Positions 8,304-16,986 of a DNA stretch of 24,673 bases are shown here, in pieces. The translations under genes and the position numbers were made by a program. The stretch comes from Asterionellopsis glacialis. Lineage: Eukaryota > Bacillariophyta > Plagiogrammaphyceae > Rhaphoneidales > Asterionellopsidaceae. The stretch lies in assembly GCA_014885115.2 (NCBI GenBank), contig WKLE02000387.1, forward strand, positions 1 to 24,673, read 5' to 3'. The notes beneath the pieces are model-generated. The model did no database searches. It was not told the DNA's origin and saw only the letters and a program-made list of their open reading frames with translations. Each line of letters starts with the position of its first letter. Position 1 is the stretch's first letter.

Positions 8304-10319
8304 CTAATAATCTCTAATCCCTGTTGTACTCATGAGCGTTTCAACAACTGGTCGTTCTTTCAGATAATATCTCTGTTGATTTTGAGATTGCCGCATTCTT
8401 CCGTTTTGACAATGTGCTATAGTATCACTGTAACGTTCTTCTGACACGCCAACCATATTTTCTCTGCCGTACCTTGGTAGAGATTCAGCAAATACTGTCG
8501 ATCGTTGGAAGGGTCGTGACATAGGCCGTGATCTAGTACTATCATTCACATTTTCATTTTCAATCGCATCACCATGGTCGTCGTTTTCGTCCTGGTCATC
8601 ATTATCACTATCTGCACCCATATCACTACTTTCCTTGACTGTATTCAAGCCGGTGCTAGACCTATACGAAAAGGATTCCTCGAGCGGCATTGAGCCATAA
8701 GGATCATCTTCCTCTTTAGATTTATCATCAAATTGGGCACGCAAGGTTGCGAAGATACATCGTTCTGTACTTGCCAAGAAACTATCCACTTCAATATGAT
8801 CTACCGTAAAACTAAAGGGACACCGTAATCGTATCAACAAACTAAATGCTAAACGGATCGTCGATAAAATCACAAATACACCCACACCCACCAGCGGTTG
8901 AAGACAGCCAAGTACTTCGAATGACATGGGTGTTTGAACTAGTAAACGGAAGGGATATCCCACAATGGTAAGGAGAATCCAGAGGTTTGTCACGAGCAGG
9001 AGTACGTCCAAGTAAAGATTCGGATTATCACGGACGGCCATGTCTATAGACAGGAGAAAGAGACAAAACAACGAAAAGAAAAAAATGAATGTTTTGGTAT
9101 GTCTTTGTTACAAAAAATGAAATGAACAGATGCGAGGAAGGAAAGAACAGCAACATTTATTGAAAAGTGTAAAACGCAAAATAAAAAGCTCACCATGATG
9201 TTTGCCACATGCCGCACGAAGTTCTCGAATAGCGGCACAGATTTCTGCGTTAGCATAGGTATTGTCGACACCATCCATACGTAGAAAGGATGCAATCTCG
9301 GCGGAAACCCATGTATGAACTGTATCACGAAGTTTGTTATCCATGGGTAATAATACTCTAGCTTCTCTTGGAGTGAGTAATCGAAGATTATAGACAAAAT
9401 CGAAATCAATAGACATGGGGCCTAGATTGCTTGACACACTTTTGAAGAGTAAGGCATGTAACAAATTCAAATACCGATAAATTTTGTACAGTTTTTTACG
9501 GACAGGTAGGTTGACATGACCGATAGTACTGGCTCCACAAAGCATGGCAATGTCATGAATTTTTCCCTGTGCAACATGGCAATTCACAAGCCATTCTCTC
9601 CACCGGGCAACGACAAATCCAAGATAACCCACTAATAAAAAGATAGGGTAAAAGGCAAAGTCCCTGGAGATACTACTAAATGCGATTCCAACATTCTTGA
9701 CCCATTCTTCGAATTCGTAAGGATTCTCCAAATTGCATGTTCGGTCGTGGTCTATTTTTAGTTGTAAGACACCTGCGGCTGCCATACAAAGTAACGATAC
9801 ACCGATTGATCCATATGACACAGATGAATCAATCAATGATTTGCTTTGGGCACCCGTCGTCCCCAGTAATGCGTCCTTTTTTCTTTTGCTAAAGAATCCC
9901 GTGATAGGAAAAAAGGACCCCACTTGTGGATTAGGGACATACTCAGGGCCGTAGGCATTCGGCAAACATAGGTCTGGGTCATCATTGTTAAGAATAAAGT
10001 TTTCTTCACTGCGTCTTGAGTTGATAAAGGCATTTCGTAATTCTTCTTCCGGATCGGCTGGGACAGGAATCCCCATAGCCACTGACTTTCGTTTTTGTTC
10101 TTCTTTTTTATTTTTTTGCCATTGTTTCCGATGATATTGCAAGGAAAAGAAACTATTACGTGGTATAGCTTCGGCAAAAAAGATAAAGAGTGTACCACCT
10201 ATAATTAAGAGAGCGGTAACGGTCCAGCAAGTGGCAGTTTCTTCTTCTCCGTCCCAACAATCTTCTCTGCGAAAACAAACACCAAAGGGTTCACACGTTG
10301 TTTCTGCTGTTGTTGACAT
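8304..10319 (-). CDS. Bestrophin-like anion channel, two exons, 621 aa
   Basis: Exon 1 is 10319-9194 and exon 2 is 9043-8304. The 150-bp intron 9193-9044 begins GTGAGC and ends TATAG, and joins CGKHH to DMAVRDN through a split Asp codon. The start is the ATG at 10319, because the frame upstream opens only with TTG. Family evidence: a hydrophobic segment followed by VVARWREWLVN at about 236-246 (bestrophins have RWW), RKKLYKIYRYLNLLHAL (274-290), AAIRELRAACGKHHD (362-376; compare the family's R..CG.L..YDW), two membrane segments at about 386-410 and 421-448, then CPFSFTVDHIEVDSFLASTE, which matches the pattern after the last helix (PFG.D..D...D). Further membrane segments lie near 31-49, 169-187 and 221-239. 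Bestrophins form pentameric chloride/bicarbonate channels, and in algae some sit in thylakoids. No plastid leader is seen here. The roughly 150-residue N-terminal extension and the acidic tail (DNDDQDENDDHGD) are unusual. Bestrophin assignment is likely but not certain. Confidence 0.7.
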
Positions 10320-11939
10320 GTCGCGGATCGTTGTTGAAAGCAAGTTACTACTATAGGTTCTGGTTGTGGGTTCTTTCGTGTGTAGTGTTGTTTCTATTTC
10401 AACACGTTCTGCGAACGGATATGTTCTGCTTGAAACTACCGTTTTTCCTTAAACACCTATTTAGGTTTTTTCCCAACATGAAAAAATACCGGTGGGTGAG
10501 TAGAAAGTTCTGCTGTGCTGTTAAGATTATTTTTTTTATGCTGACTATCTACGGCCCAGTACTGTAGCTCTCTAGTCCAATAATGTCGTTCTCCGCGGCA
10601 GGAGTAAAACAATCTGTCTACGAGGTAGGTCCCACCATATTGATTGAAGTAACGAATTTCCCGTTAATTTCCAGTTCATGCGACAGTATGATATTCTATC
10701 CGCCAAACTGACATGAAAAAGGCCGGAAGTAATGAAAAAAATCCTGATCGATAAATAATAGAATATGGGGCTTTATTACTTGTGTACACATTAGGAGATA
10801 CTAAAGTGTACATTTTTTGGGCAACGCTGTACTGTGTACTATTACTTTTCTCAATCTGTCCGAAGCAGAATACTACTATTATATATTAATACGAATACTA
10901 TTAAAAAAAAGAGTGGTTTCAGACCTCCGTGAATAATAGGAAATGCCCTTCATTGTCATTTCGTTAAACCTACGTGAGGTTCCGAAAATAGTTACAGAAT
11001 CCTGAACTACACGTAACACCATAGATGACGTCATAATCTCAAAAATACATTAATAAAAAATGTATCATTTATTATTTTTGTTTATCCTAAAAATACATTC
11101 ATGCCCAATAATTTTCTAAAAATAGGCCAAATTTCAAACTTGAAAACCCGAAATTTCTTATTGGTGCGTGTGGACTGTAATGTCAAAGCACATACCTTGT
11201 ATTGGTGTTGTTTTTGTTTTCGCGTATCAACTAAAAATGAACCTAAATATGTGACCGGTATTTTTCATTTAACGAAGTAAAATAGGAGAAAAAAGTATCG
11301 TGGATGATAGTCCACAACACCCAACCAATTCTTCACTTGTTCAAAAGAAAAAAACATAACCCTTTCTCGAAGAGGTACAGTTATTATGGACACGATCTTA
11401 CTTTCTTAATAGCCATGATGTAGGATGAACCGATTACTCCATATAATGAGTACTTTTCCAACCACTGCATCAAACTTTCTTGACCCATGGCCTCAAGAGT
11501 TTGTGGTATGCACAGACAACTTTCTCCATGACCACAATCATGAAAGATCTAGCAGGGAACAGATATGATTGTTTGTTGTATTCGTAATACATGTTTAACA
11601 CTTCTTGCGGGATTGGTGTGGTGTTCCTATAGGGAGGTTCTGAATTGGTCCTGAACACATGGTTTTGTAGAAGACAAACACACCCAAAGGTAAACAATTA
11701 TGATATTTTTTGTAATCGGCGAGAGAGAGTTCTTGAGACCACACACCCAGCAAATATTCTATTTTGTGGGAGTTTCAAATACTAGCACTCAGAGGAAAAA
11801 CAACACATTACGTATGCTATTTTTGTTAAATTAGAGTAGTGTGAGCTTCACACAAAACTACTTTACTTCCTTTCTAAAAAAGGTTTCTTGGAATGCTATA
11901 GTATCCCCTCCTTCTTTTCTCACCAATTGAGTAGTGAAA
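10320..11939. other. Long AT-rich intergenic region
   Basis: 1.6 kb between the 5' end of the bestrophin-like gene and the 3' end of the minus-strand permease, rich in A/T runs. The only coding-like stretch is described separately at 11470-11640. Otherwise I see no gene, RNA gene or repeat. Confidence 0.4.
11470..11640 (-). other. Short coding-like frame, possible gene remnant
   Basis: On the minus strand, a frame ending in a TGA stop at 11470-11472 reads NTTPIPQEVLNMYYEYNK then LFPARSFMIVVMEKVV and LLRPWVKKV, with plausible residue composition. It is preceded by TCCCTATAG, which could be a splice acceptor. There is no ATG near the start of the frame and no upstream exon is visible. It may be a remnant exon or chance. 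No family is recognised. Confidence 0.18.
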
Positions 11940-13653
11940 TTAGACTCCTACACCTTGGAAGGACATGACAGTACCAATAGCTCCCATAATAACACCACCA
12001 ATAGCAATTAGTCCAGCTAATTTGCCTTCACCAGTCATCTTTTTACCTTGATTGGTCAAATTCCTCCTCAACATGATGGCAGGATAAATAAAGACAAGAG
12101 CTGTACCAAACGTAGCACCACCTACAGATGCAACCAATCCCAAATCAGTAAGCTTACTTGCAAGTGCTGTAACGACAGCTAAAATACCAAAGGTATACTT
12201 GTTAAGGACAGATACAGAGCGATCTTTATTCGCGACCTTGAACAAATCAAGGAGACTATCACGAGTTCCTACAAAGATGAGAGGATATCTATATAGTTGA
12301 AGGAAAGTAAAAAGCGCATGTCAGTATACAAAATGAAACATATGAAAGTATATTATGGTCTGTACCATAGCATGCTGTATAGGCTTACGAAAAGATAATC
12401 GATATCGTGACTGCGATACGACTAAGACTCATCAAAAGATCCTTGGTAGAATAATTGTTGAGAATGAGTCCATTACTAACAGCACCAAAGGTTAGGAAAC
12501 CCATGGCAGAGATGATAGAATACAAGGCAATGGAAATACCAAAGGACCATCCCACAACTTGATAGAATCGAGGTAATGTGTTGTTCTTGAGTTCACGGTA
12601 AAACTTGGGTGCATTAAAGTGAGCAATGTAAGCATTGCTCAACATACAGGTCAAGATCAATGCCTTGGCGCTCATAACAGCGGCAGCACCACTTGTACCA
12701 AAAGAGGGTGCAGCAGAAATGGAATCAACGAATTTTCCGCCTGCGGCATAACTCTTTCCAAAGTAACGGATTGCCATGGCAACAGTCGTATAAAGCATAC
12801 CCATAATACCCACAAGAGAAAAGGGTGCCAAGGAACTCAGATTCTTCATGAGGCATAAGGGTAAAAGAACAAGACCAGTTACACCTAACAAGGACTGTGT
12901 CCGAGTTACAGCAAATCCAATAGATGCCAAGAGTGCTACGAAGGTATCTGCCAAAATCATACTGTAACTCAAATTACCTGCAAAACAATCAACGACACAA
13001 CTTAAAGCTATGACCCAACTAGACTTTTCACCTACAGTCTTATCCCAAGCTTCAGAGTAACTTTGTGAATCTGTTGCCTGACACACACGTCCAATCCACG
13101 CAAACGTGATCGCAGAAATACCACCCATCACAGCAATAAGCGCAGCAGCCGGAATCATTGCTGATGGGGCATTACCAAAGGCAGCAATACCTGAAGCCAT
13201 GTTCGAACGAGATTATTATCATGGGCACATGGAAAGTACGACACAAAAGAATGTGTAACTGATGAGCCTTGGTTCATTTCATAGTGAAAAAGTCTCAATT
13301 TGACATTGCAATTATCTACCCAAACTTTATTCCACCCCAAAAAGGGGGAGAAGAAGAAAACAAACAAACTTACCAGCAGGTAAACTCAAGACACCAGCAC
13401 CTACAATACTTTTGACTAGATTGAAGATTTCATTGGGAATGGTGGCAGTACCACCACTTTCATTTTCACCACCACGAGTCTCAATGGCAGCAGCAGAGGC
13501 TGTCATATACATGGGTTGTGCTTTGTTTTGGGTGTTGGAAGGTCTAGCTGCGGTAAACGCAGTAGGTTGTTGAAAGGCATGTGCTGTTCCTGACAACAAC
13601 AATGCACCCATAACAACAACAAGGGTTGATGTTTTAGTTACAGAAAGTTTCAT
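11940..13653 (-). CDS. Plastid-targeted amino-acid permease (AAAP / Aa_trans family), copy A, 476 aa
   Basis: Three exons: 13653-13374, 13190-12389 and 12288-11940. Introns are 183 and 100 bp with GTAAGT/GTAAGC donors and CAG/TAG acceptors. Phases are 1 and 2, and the joined frame is open to the TAA. Residues 1-26 are a signal peptide ending in GTAHA, with Phe at position 27, and a Ser/Thr/Arg/Gln-rich transit region follows, matching the diatom ASAFAP rule for import into the complex plastid. The mature part opens with NLVKSIVGAGVLSLPAG, the hallmark of amino-acid/auxin permeases (Pfam Aa_trans), and continues with about ten hydrophobic helices, including SLLGVTGLVLLPLCLMK and LSSLAPFSLVGIMGMLY. 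Likely role (inference): proton- or sodium-coupled amino-acid transport across a plastid envelope membrane. The substrate cannot be read from sequence. It forms a head-to-head pair with its paralogue at 14790-16537. Confidence 0.87.
12289..12388 (-). other. Intron 2 of permease copy A
   Basis: 100 bp, GTAAGC...TATAG. It splits a Ser codon (TC|A) between ...IIFS and YPLIFVGTRD. It is at the same position and phase as intron 2 of copy B, and the sequences are not obviously alike. Confidence 0.85.
13191..13373 (-). other. Intron 1 of permease copy A
   Basis: 183 bp, GTAAGT...TTCAG. It splits the Gly codon (G|GT) in LSLPAG|IAAFGNAP, exactly as in copy B, where the intron is 182 bp. Confidence 0.85.
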
Positions 13654-13786
13654 TTTTTAATGTTTGTGTTATTTGCTGGTTGCGCTATTTCTTTTTCGTT
13701 TTTTTTTTGCTTTTCCTCTCTCCTAGATTTGATAACTAATATGTGAAAAGTCTTCAAACCGATTTTTGTTTGGAACGATATGAACT

Positions 13787-13982
13787 GTAGCCTATTCGTT
13801 GGGTGTGTTTAGGGCCAGGTTATCTCCTTCTTGAACTTCTTGAGAAGTCCAACGTAGATTTGCCAAAGGCTTATTGGCGATCAGAAGAGATCGACAAGCG
13901 AGCGGATATCGAGAAATGTGAAATTATGATGGGTGACACCGCTAATGATGTGAATTTTCAGACTAGACTAGATGTCGCGTAA
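13787..13982 (+). pseudogene. Coding-like fragment, unknown protein
   Basis: An open plus-strand frame of about 64 codons ends at TAA 13980-13982 and reads GPGYLLLELLEKSNVDLPK then AYWRSEEIDKRADIEKCEIM and MGDTANDVNF. The balanced charge pattern looks like real protein rather than random AT-rich translation. There is no ATG at its start. A possible acceptor (TGTTTAG) precedes GGCCAGG, but no upstream exon can be found because the permease start lies just 134 bp away on the other strand. The best reading is a remnant or last exon. Family unknown. Confidence 0.3.
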
Positions 13983-14107
13983 TGTAAAGTAAAATTCCCG
14001 ATTTAATTTTTTTAATTTATAAATATATTACTTTCATATAATAAACATAAATTCAAAACGGTCTATTTACTCCTTTAGTAATATTAGCTGAAGACGAAAA
14101 GACACTC

Positions 14108-14282
14108 CTAAGTTCTGTCGTTGGCAACGTAGGAATCGAGTGGATGGAGAGAAATCGTCTGAAGGACTTGATTGGATTGGCTCATATTCGGATCATCTGA
14201 CGGTGTTCCCGATCTTGAGCGCGAAGATACGAAGATTTCTTGTTTTGTACGTATCTCCCTACCGGTAGTTCCGATTATTCAC
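14108..14282 (-). pseudogene. Coding-like fragment, Ser-rich, unknown protein
   Basis: A minus-strand frame is open for about 57 codons to the TAG at 14110-14108 and reads TKQEIFVSSRSRSGTPSDD, then PNMSQSNQVLQTISLHPLDS and YVANDRT. An internal ATG would give only 25 residues. It may be the last exon of the same minus-strand gene or relic as the fragment at 14427-14770, but no splice junction with matching phase was convincing. No family is recognised. Confidence 0.28.
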
Positions 14283-14426
14283 GAGACATGAATGGGCGTA
14301 CGTCATCCCCAGAAAGGTGCAAATATTAGGGGAATAGTTTTCCATATTATTGAATTTAAATTACAGTATCCAAATCCAAAGACAACATAACGGGTTTAAA
14401 ATACTAGAATTTTTAAATTAGTGGGG

Positions 14427-14770
14427 TCATTTTAGGAACTCACTACTTGATTGCATCTGCTTTTGAGCTTCTTGTTCGTCCGTCCATTCCAGTACCGTGG
14501 GTACAGGTATGGCTTCATTCTGGATTGACAACCATCCGAAGGGAGCCACCATCAACTCTGCAGTAAAAAAGATACCGGCTCTGTTTCCCCTGTCGCCTCT
14601 CGAGAGAATTACAATAGGACCTCTAGAGCCTCTAGGAATGGCCCTCTAGCTAGAAAGTAGAGCAGGAACTACACCAGCTTCCTCTACAGATTGTTACTGT
14701 ACTCACTTGTCGTCCGAGAAAGCCTGTTGTCGTAAAGTTCAGGAAGAACTTTGAGAGTACCAGCAAATTA
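14427..14770 (-). pseudogene. Truncated minus-strand gene piece, unknown protein
   Basis: Two compatible exon-like pieces. The first, about 14770-14707, reads LSKFFLNFTTTGFLGRQ and ends at a good donor (GTGAGT at 14706-14701). After a 58-bp gap ending CTAGCTAG, the second starts near 14648 in the same phase and reads RAIPRGSRGPIVILSRG, DRGNRAGIFFTAELMVAPFG, WLSIQNEAIPVPTVLEW and TDEQEAQKQM. It then reaches either a stop at 14429-14427 or another GTGAGT donor at 14443. The protein looks natural, but its 5' part is missing because the plus-strand permease begins at 14790. I infer a gene truncated when the permease copy arrived or rearranged. No family is recognised. Confidence 0.4.
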
Positions 14771-14789
14771 AAAATTAAGCTTGAGGAAA

Positions 14790-16537
14790 ATGGTGAATAA
14801 ACAAGGACTCCTGGCAGCTTTAGCTGTAGCTGTTGCCCTTTGTGGCCATAGTACCATTGAAGCATTTGCACCTGTGGCATATAATCCTTCTGCGAGGATT
14901 GCTTCTCGTGTGGTCGTTCCCGGTGTAACATCGACACCTTCTTTGTTGAAGCCTAGTAGTAGTACTGTTCGTTTCTCTTCTGCAGCAGCTACAGCTGAAA
15001 ATGAAGGCCAGGGTGGAGGAACCGCTACTATTCCCAATGAAATTACTAATCTTGTTAAGAATATTGTGGGTGCAGGTGTCTTGAGTTTGCCTGCTGGTAA
15101 GTTACAATGATAGACAAGGAATAAATATTGTACAATATATATGTATATAATGAGAAAGCTACGTCTCTCTCATTTTTGAAAGTGTGTTGTATTCTCAACA
15201 TCAAACGTTAATCTTCCTTCTCTTTCTCTCAACAATAAACGTATACATGGAACATAACTAAATTTGGAAAAAAAATAGGTATTGCTGCTTTTGGCAATGC
15301 CCCGTCTGCAGTAGTTCCAGCTGTTGCTTTGATTGCTATAATTGGTGTATTATCTGGATATTGCTTTGCATTGATTGGACGTGTTTGTGCTATGACAGGT
15401 GCAACATCCTACCGCGAGGCATGGAGTAATACTGTATCACCTGCAACATCATGGATTCCGGCAGCTAGTTGTACCTTTAAAACATCAGTTGCAGTTTTAG
15501 CATACAGTATGATTTTGTCTGATACATCATCATCGTTATTGGCAACTGCTGGTGTTGCTGCCACACGAAATCAATGCCTATTGGGTGTCACCAGTCTTAT
15601 TTTACTCCCCTTGTGCTTATTGAAGAACTTATCCTCCTTGGCACCATTTTCACTTCTTGGTTCATTGGGGATGGTCTACACAACTATTGCTATGGCTATC
15701 CGTTACTTTGGTGGTGCCTATAAGGCACCTGCCGGGAAATTATTAAGCAGTGTGTCAACACCAGGATACTTACCATCATTCGGTGCCAAGGGGGCAACAT
15801 CTGTCCTTACACCCAAGGCATTTATCTTGATTGGTATGCTTTCAACAGCATTCATGGCACACTTCAATGCACCCAAGTTTTACGTTGAATTGAAAAACAA
15901 TACCATTGAACGATACAATAAAGTTGTTGGCCTAAGCTTTGCTATTAGTATTGCATTGTTTTCTGCCATTACTGCCTTAGGTTATCTTACCTTTGGTGGA
16001 GCTAGTGCAGGATTAATTTTGAACAATTATGCCAACGCTGATTCACTTATGAGTTTTAGTCGCATTGCAGTTTTCGTTAGCATTGTCTTTTCGTAAGTAT
16101 GAAAGCTTCTGCAATACAAAAAGGTGCTACTCAAATTGATCCTCTTTTCTCACGTATGCTTTTGTCCCTATGCTCACCAACACAGGTACCCACTTTCCTT
16201 TGTGGGTGTACGAGATGGTGTATTAGATTTGCTCAATGTGAAGGAACGACCTAACTCCTTGTTGAATACCTTGACATTGGGATTGTTGTCGTTGGTGACC
16301 TTGGGAGCTTTGAAGGTGAAGGATGTATCCTTTGTCTTGGCGTTTGGAGGTGCAACTCTTGGTAATGCTCTTATTTATGTTTATCCTGTCCTCATGTTCC
16401 GTGCGGCTGTGAAACAATTAAAAGAACCCACCAAGGCTATTCAACGTGAAGTTAAACTAGCCATGGGACTTGTTGCCCTTGGAATTGGTATGGGGTTCAC
16501 TGGTGCCAAGATGGCTATTGCCAGTCTCGGAAAGTAA
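14790..16537 (+). CDS. Plastid-targeted amino-acid permease (AAAP / Aa_trans family), copy B, 490 aa
   Basis: Three exons: 14790-15096, 15279-16092 and 16186-16537. Introns of 182 and 93 bp begin GTAAGT and end ATAG/ACAG; the phases 1 and 2 equal those of copy A. The start is the ATG at 14790, since the frame upstream offers only TTG. Residues 1-25 are a signal peptide ending STIEA, followed by FAPVAYNPSARIASR, a near-perfect ASAFAP-type plastid leader. The core opens NLVKNIVGAGVLSLPAG and has about ten membrane helices plus conserved blocks such as LLGVTSLILLPLCLLKNLSS and AHFNAPKFYVELKNNT, shared with copy A. The first 11 residues of exon 2 are identical in the two copies. Leaders and C-termini have diverged most, and the GYLPSF insertion lengthens the central loop. 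Expected role (inference): plastid-envelope amino-acid transport. Substrate is unknown. Confidence 0.88.
15097..15278 (+). other. Intron 1 of permease copy B
   Basis: 182 bp, GTAAGT...AAATAG. It splits the Gly codon of LPAG|IAAFG. The acceptor is preceded by an A-run rather than a pyrimidine tract, as is common in AT-rich protist introns. Confidence 0.87.
16093..16185 (+). other. Intron 2 of permease copy B
   Basis: 93 bp, GTAAGT...CACAG. It splits a Ser codon (TC|G) between ...IVFS and YPLSFVGVRD, matching copy A in position and phase. Confidence 0.87.
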
Positions 16538-16986
16538 AAAAAAAACGAAACAAAAAAAGGCACATTGTTGTGACAAGATTTTTACAACAATACGTGTTTA
16601 CAAAAGAAAAGCTTGAAAAGACACTTTTAGAAACAAAAATGTACCTAGAGTTCTTAAATGTGTATAGATGTTACACTAAAGTTAAATTTTCTTTCCTTCA
16701 ACTGTCCTAGTTTGACATTTTTGAAAACTCAAAACTTACTGTCGTGACACTAGCATACGCCCTAGCTAGACTAGAACACAGGAACTCCGGATTCGAAGAT
16801 GCACACTATGTAGATTCATCGTAAACTCCCAACCTTGATCACCATGTAGAGGTATACCAAACTTCAAAAACGAAACGCACGAAGTATCACTGGCATTTTT
16901 CTGAAGAGAATCATTTTTTTTTGGCTTCCTCCCTTTTGATTCGTCTAAGACAATCCTCTCTTGCCCCCCACTAGTAGTACTGAAGT
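16538..16986. other. Convergent intergenic region
   Basis: 449 bp between the 3' ends of permease copy B (plus) and the RRxS-repeat gene (minus). It should hold both 3' untranslated regions. An A-run follows the permease stop. No gene or repeat is seen. Confidence 0.45.

Larger units (their letters stand above)
13654..14789. promoter_or_regulatory. Shared upstream region of the divergent permease pair
   Basis: This 1.1-kb stretch separates two start codons pointing outward, so both promoters should lie in it, although no core element is recognised. It is not plain spacer: coding-like fragments on both strands are listed separately (13787-13982 plus; 14108-14282 and 14427-14770 minus). An AT-rich stretch at about 13990-14060 and another at about 14340-14430 separate them. 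Confidence 0.45.

Noticed and set aside
10320..10343. Upstream start for the bestrophin-like protein at 10343
   Set aside because: That codon is TTG. The first ATG in frame is at 10319, so the shorter protein was chosen.
10298..10567. 89-codon plus-strand hydrophobic frame at the 5' end of the bestrophin-like gene
   Set aside because: Phe/Leu/Cys-rich translation of T-rich promoter DNA, overlapping the supported start codon on the other strand. It looks random.
12619..12858. Plus-strand open frame within permease copy A
   Set aside because: Antisense to well-supported exon 2. No independent evidence.
14650..14937. Minus-strand open frame antisense to the start of permease copy B
   Set aside because: The part above 14790 mirrors the signal-peptide codons of copy B. 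Only the part below 14770 is kept, as a possible exon piece.
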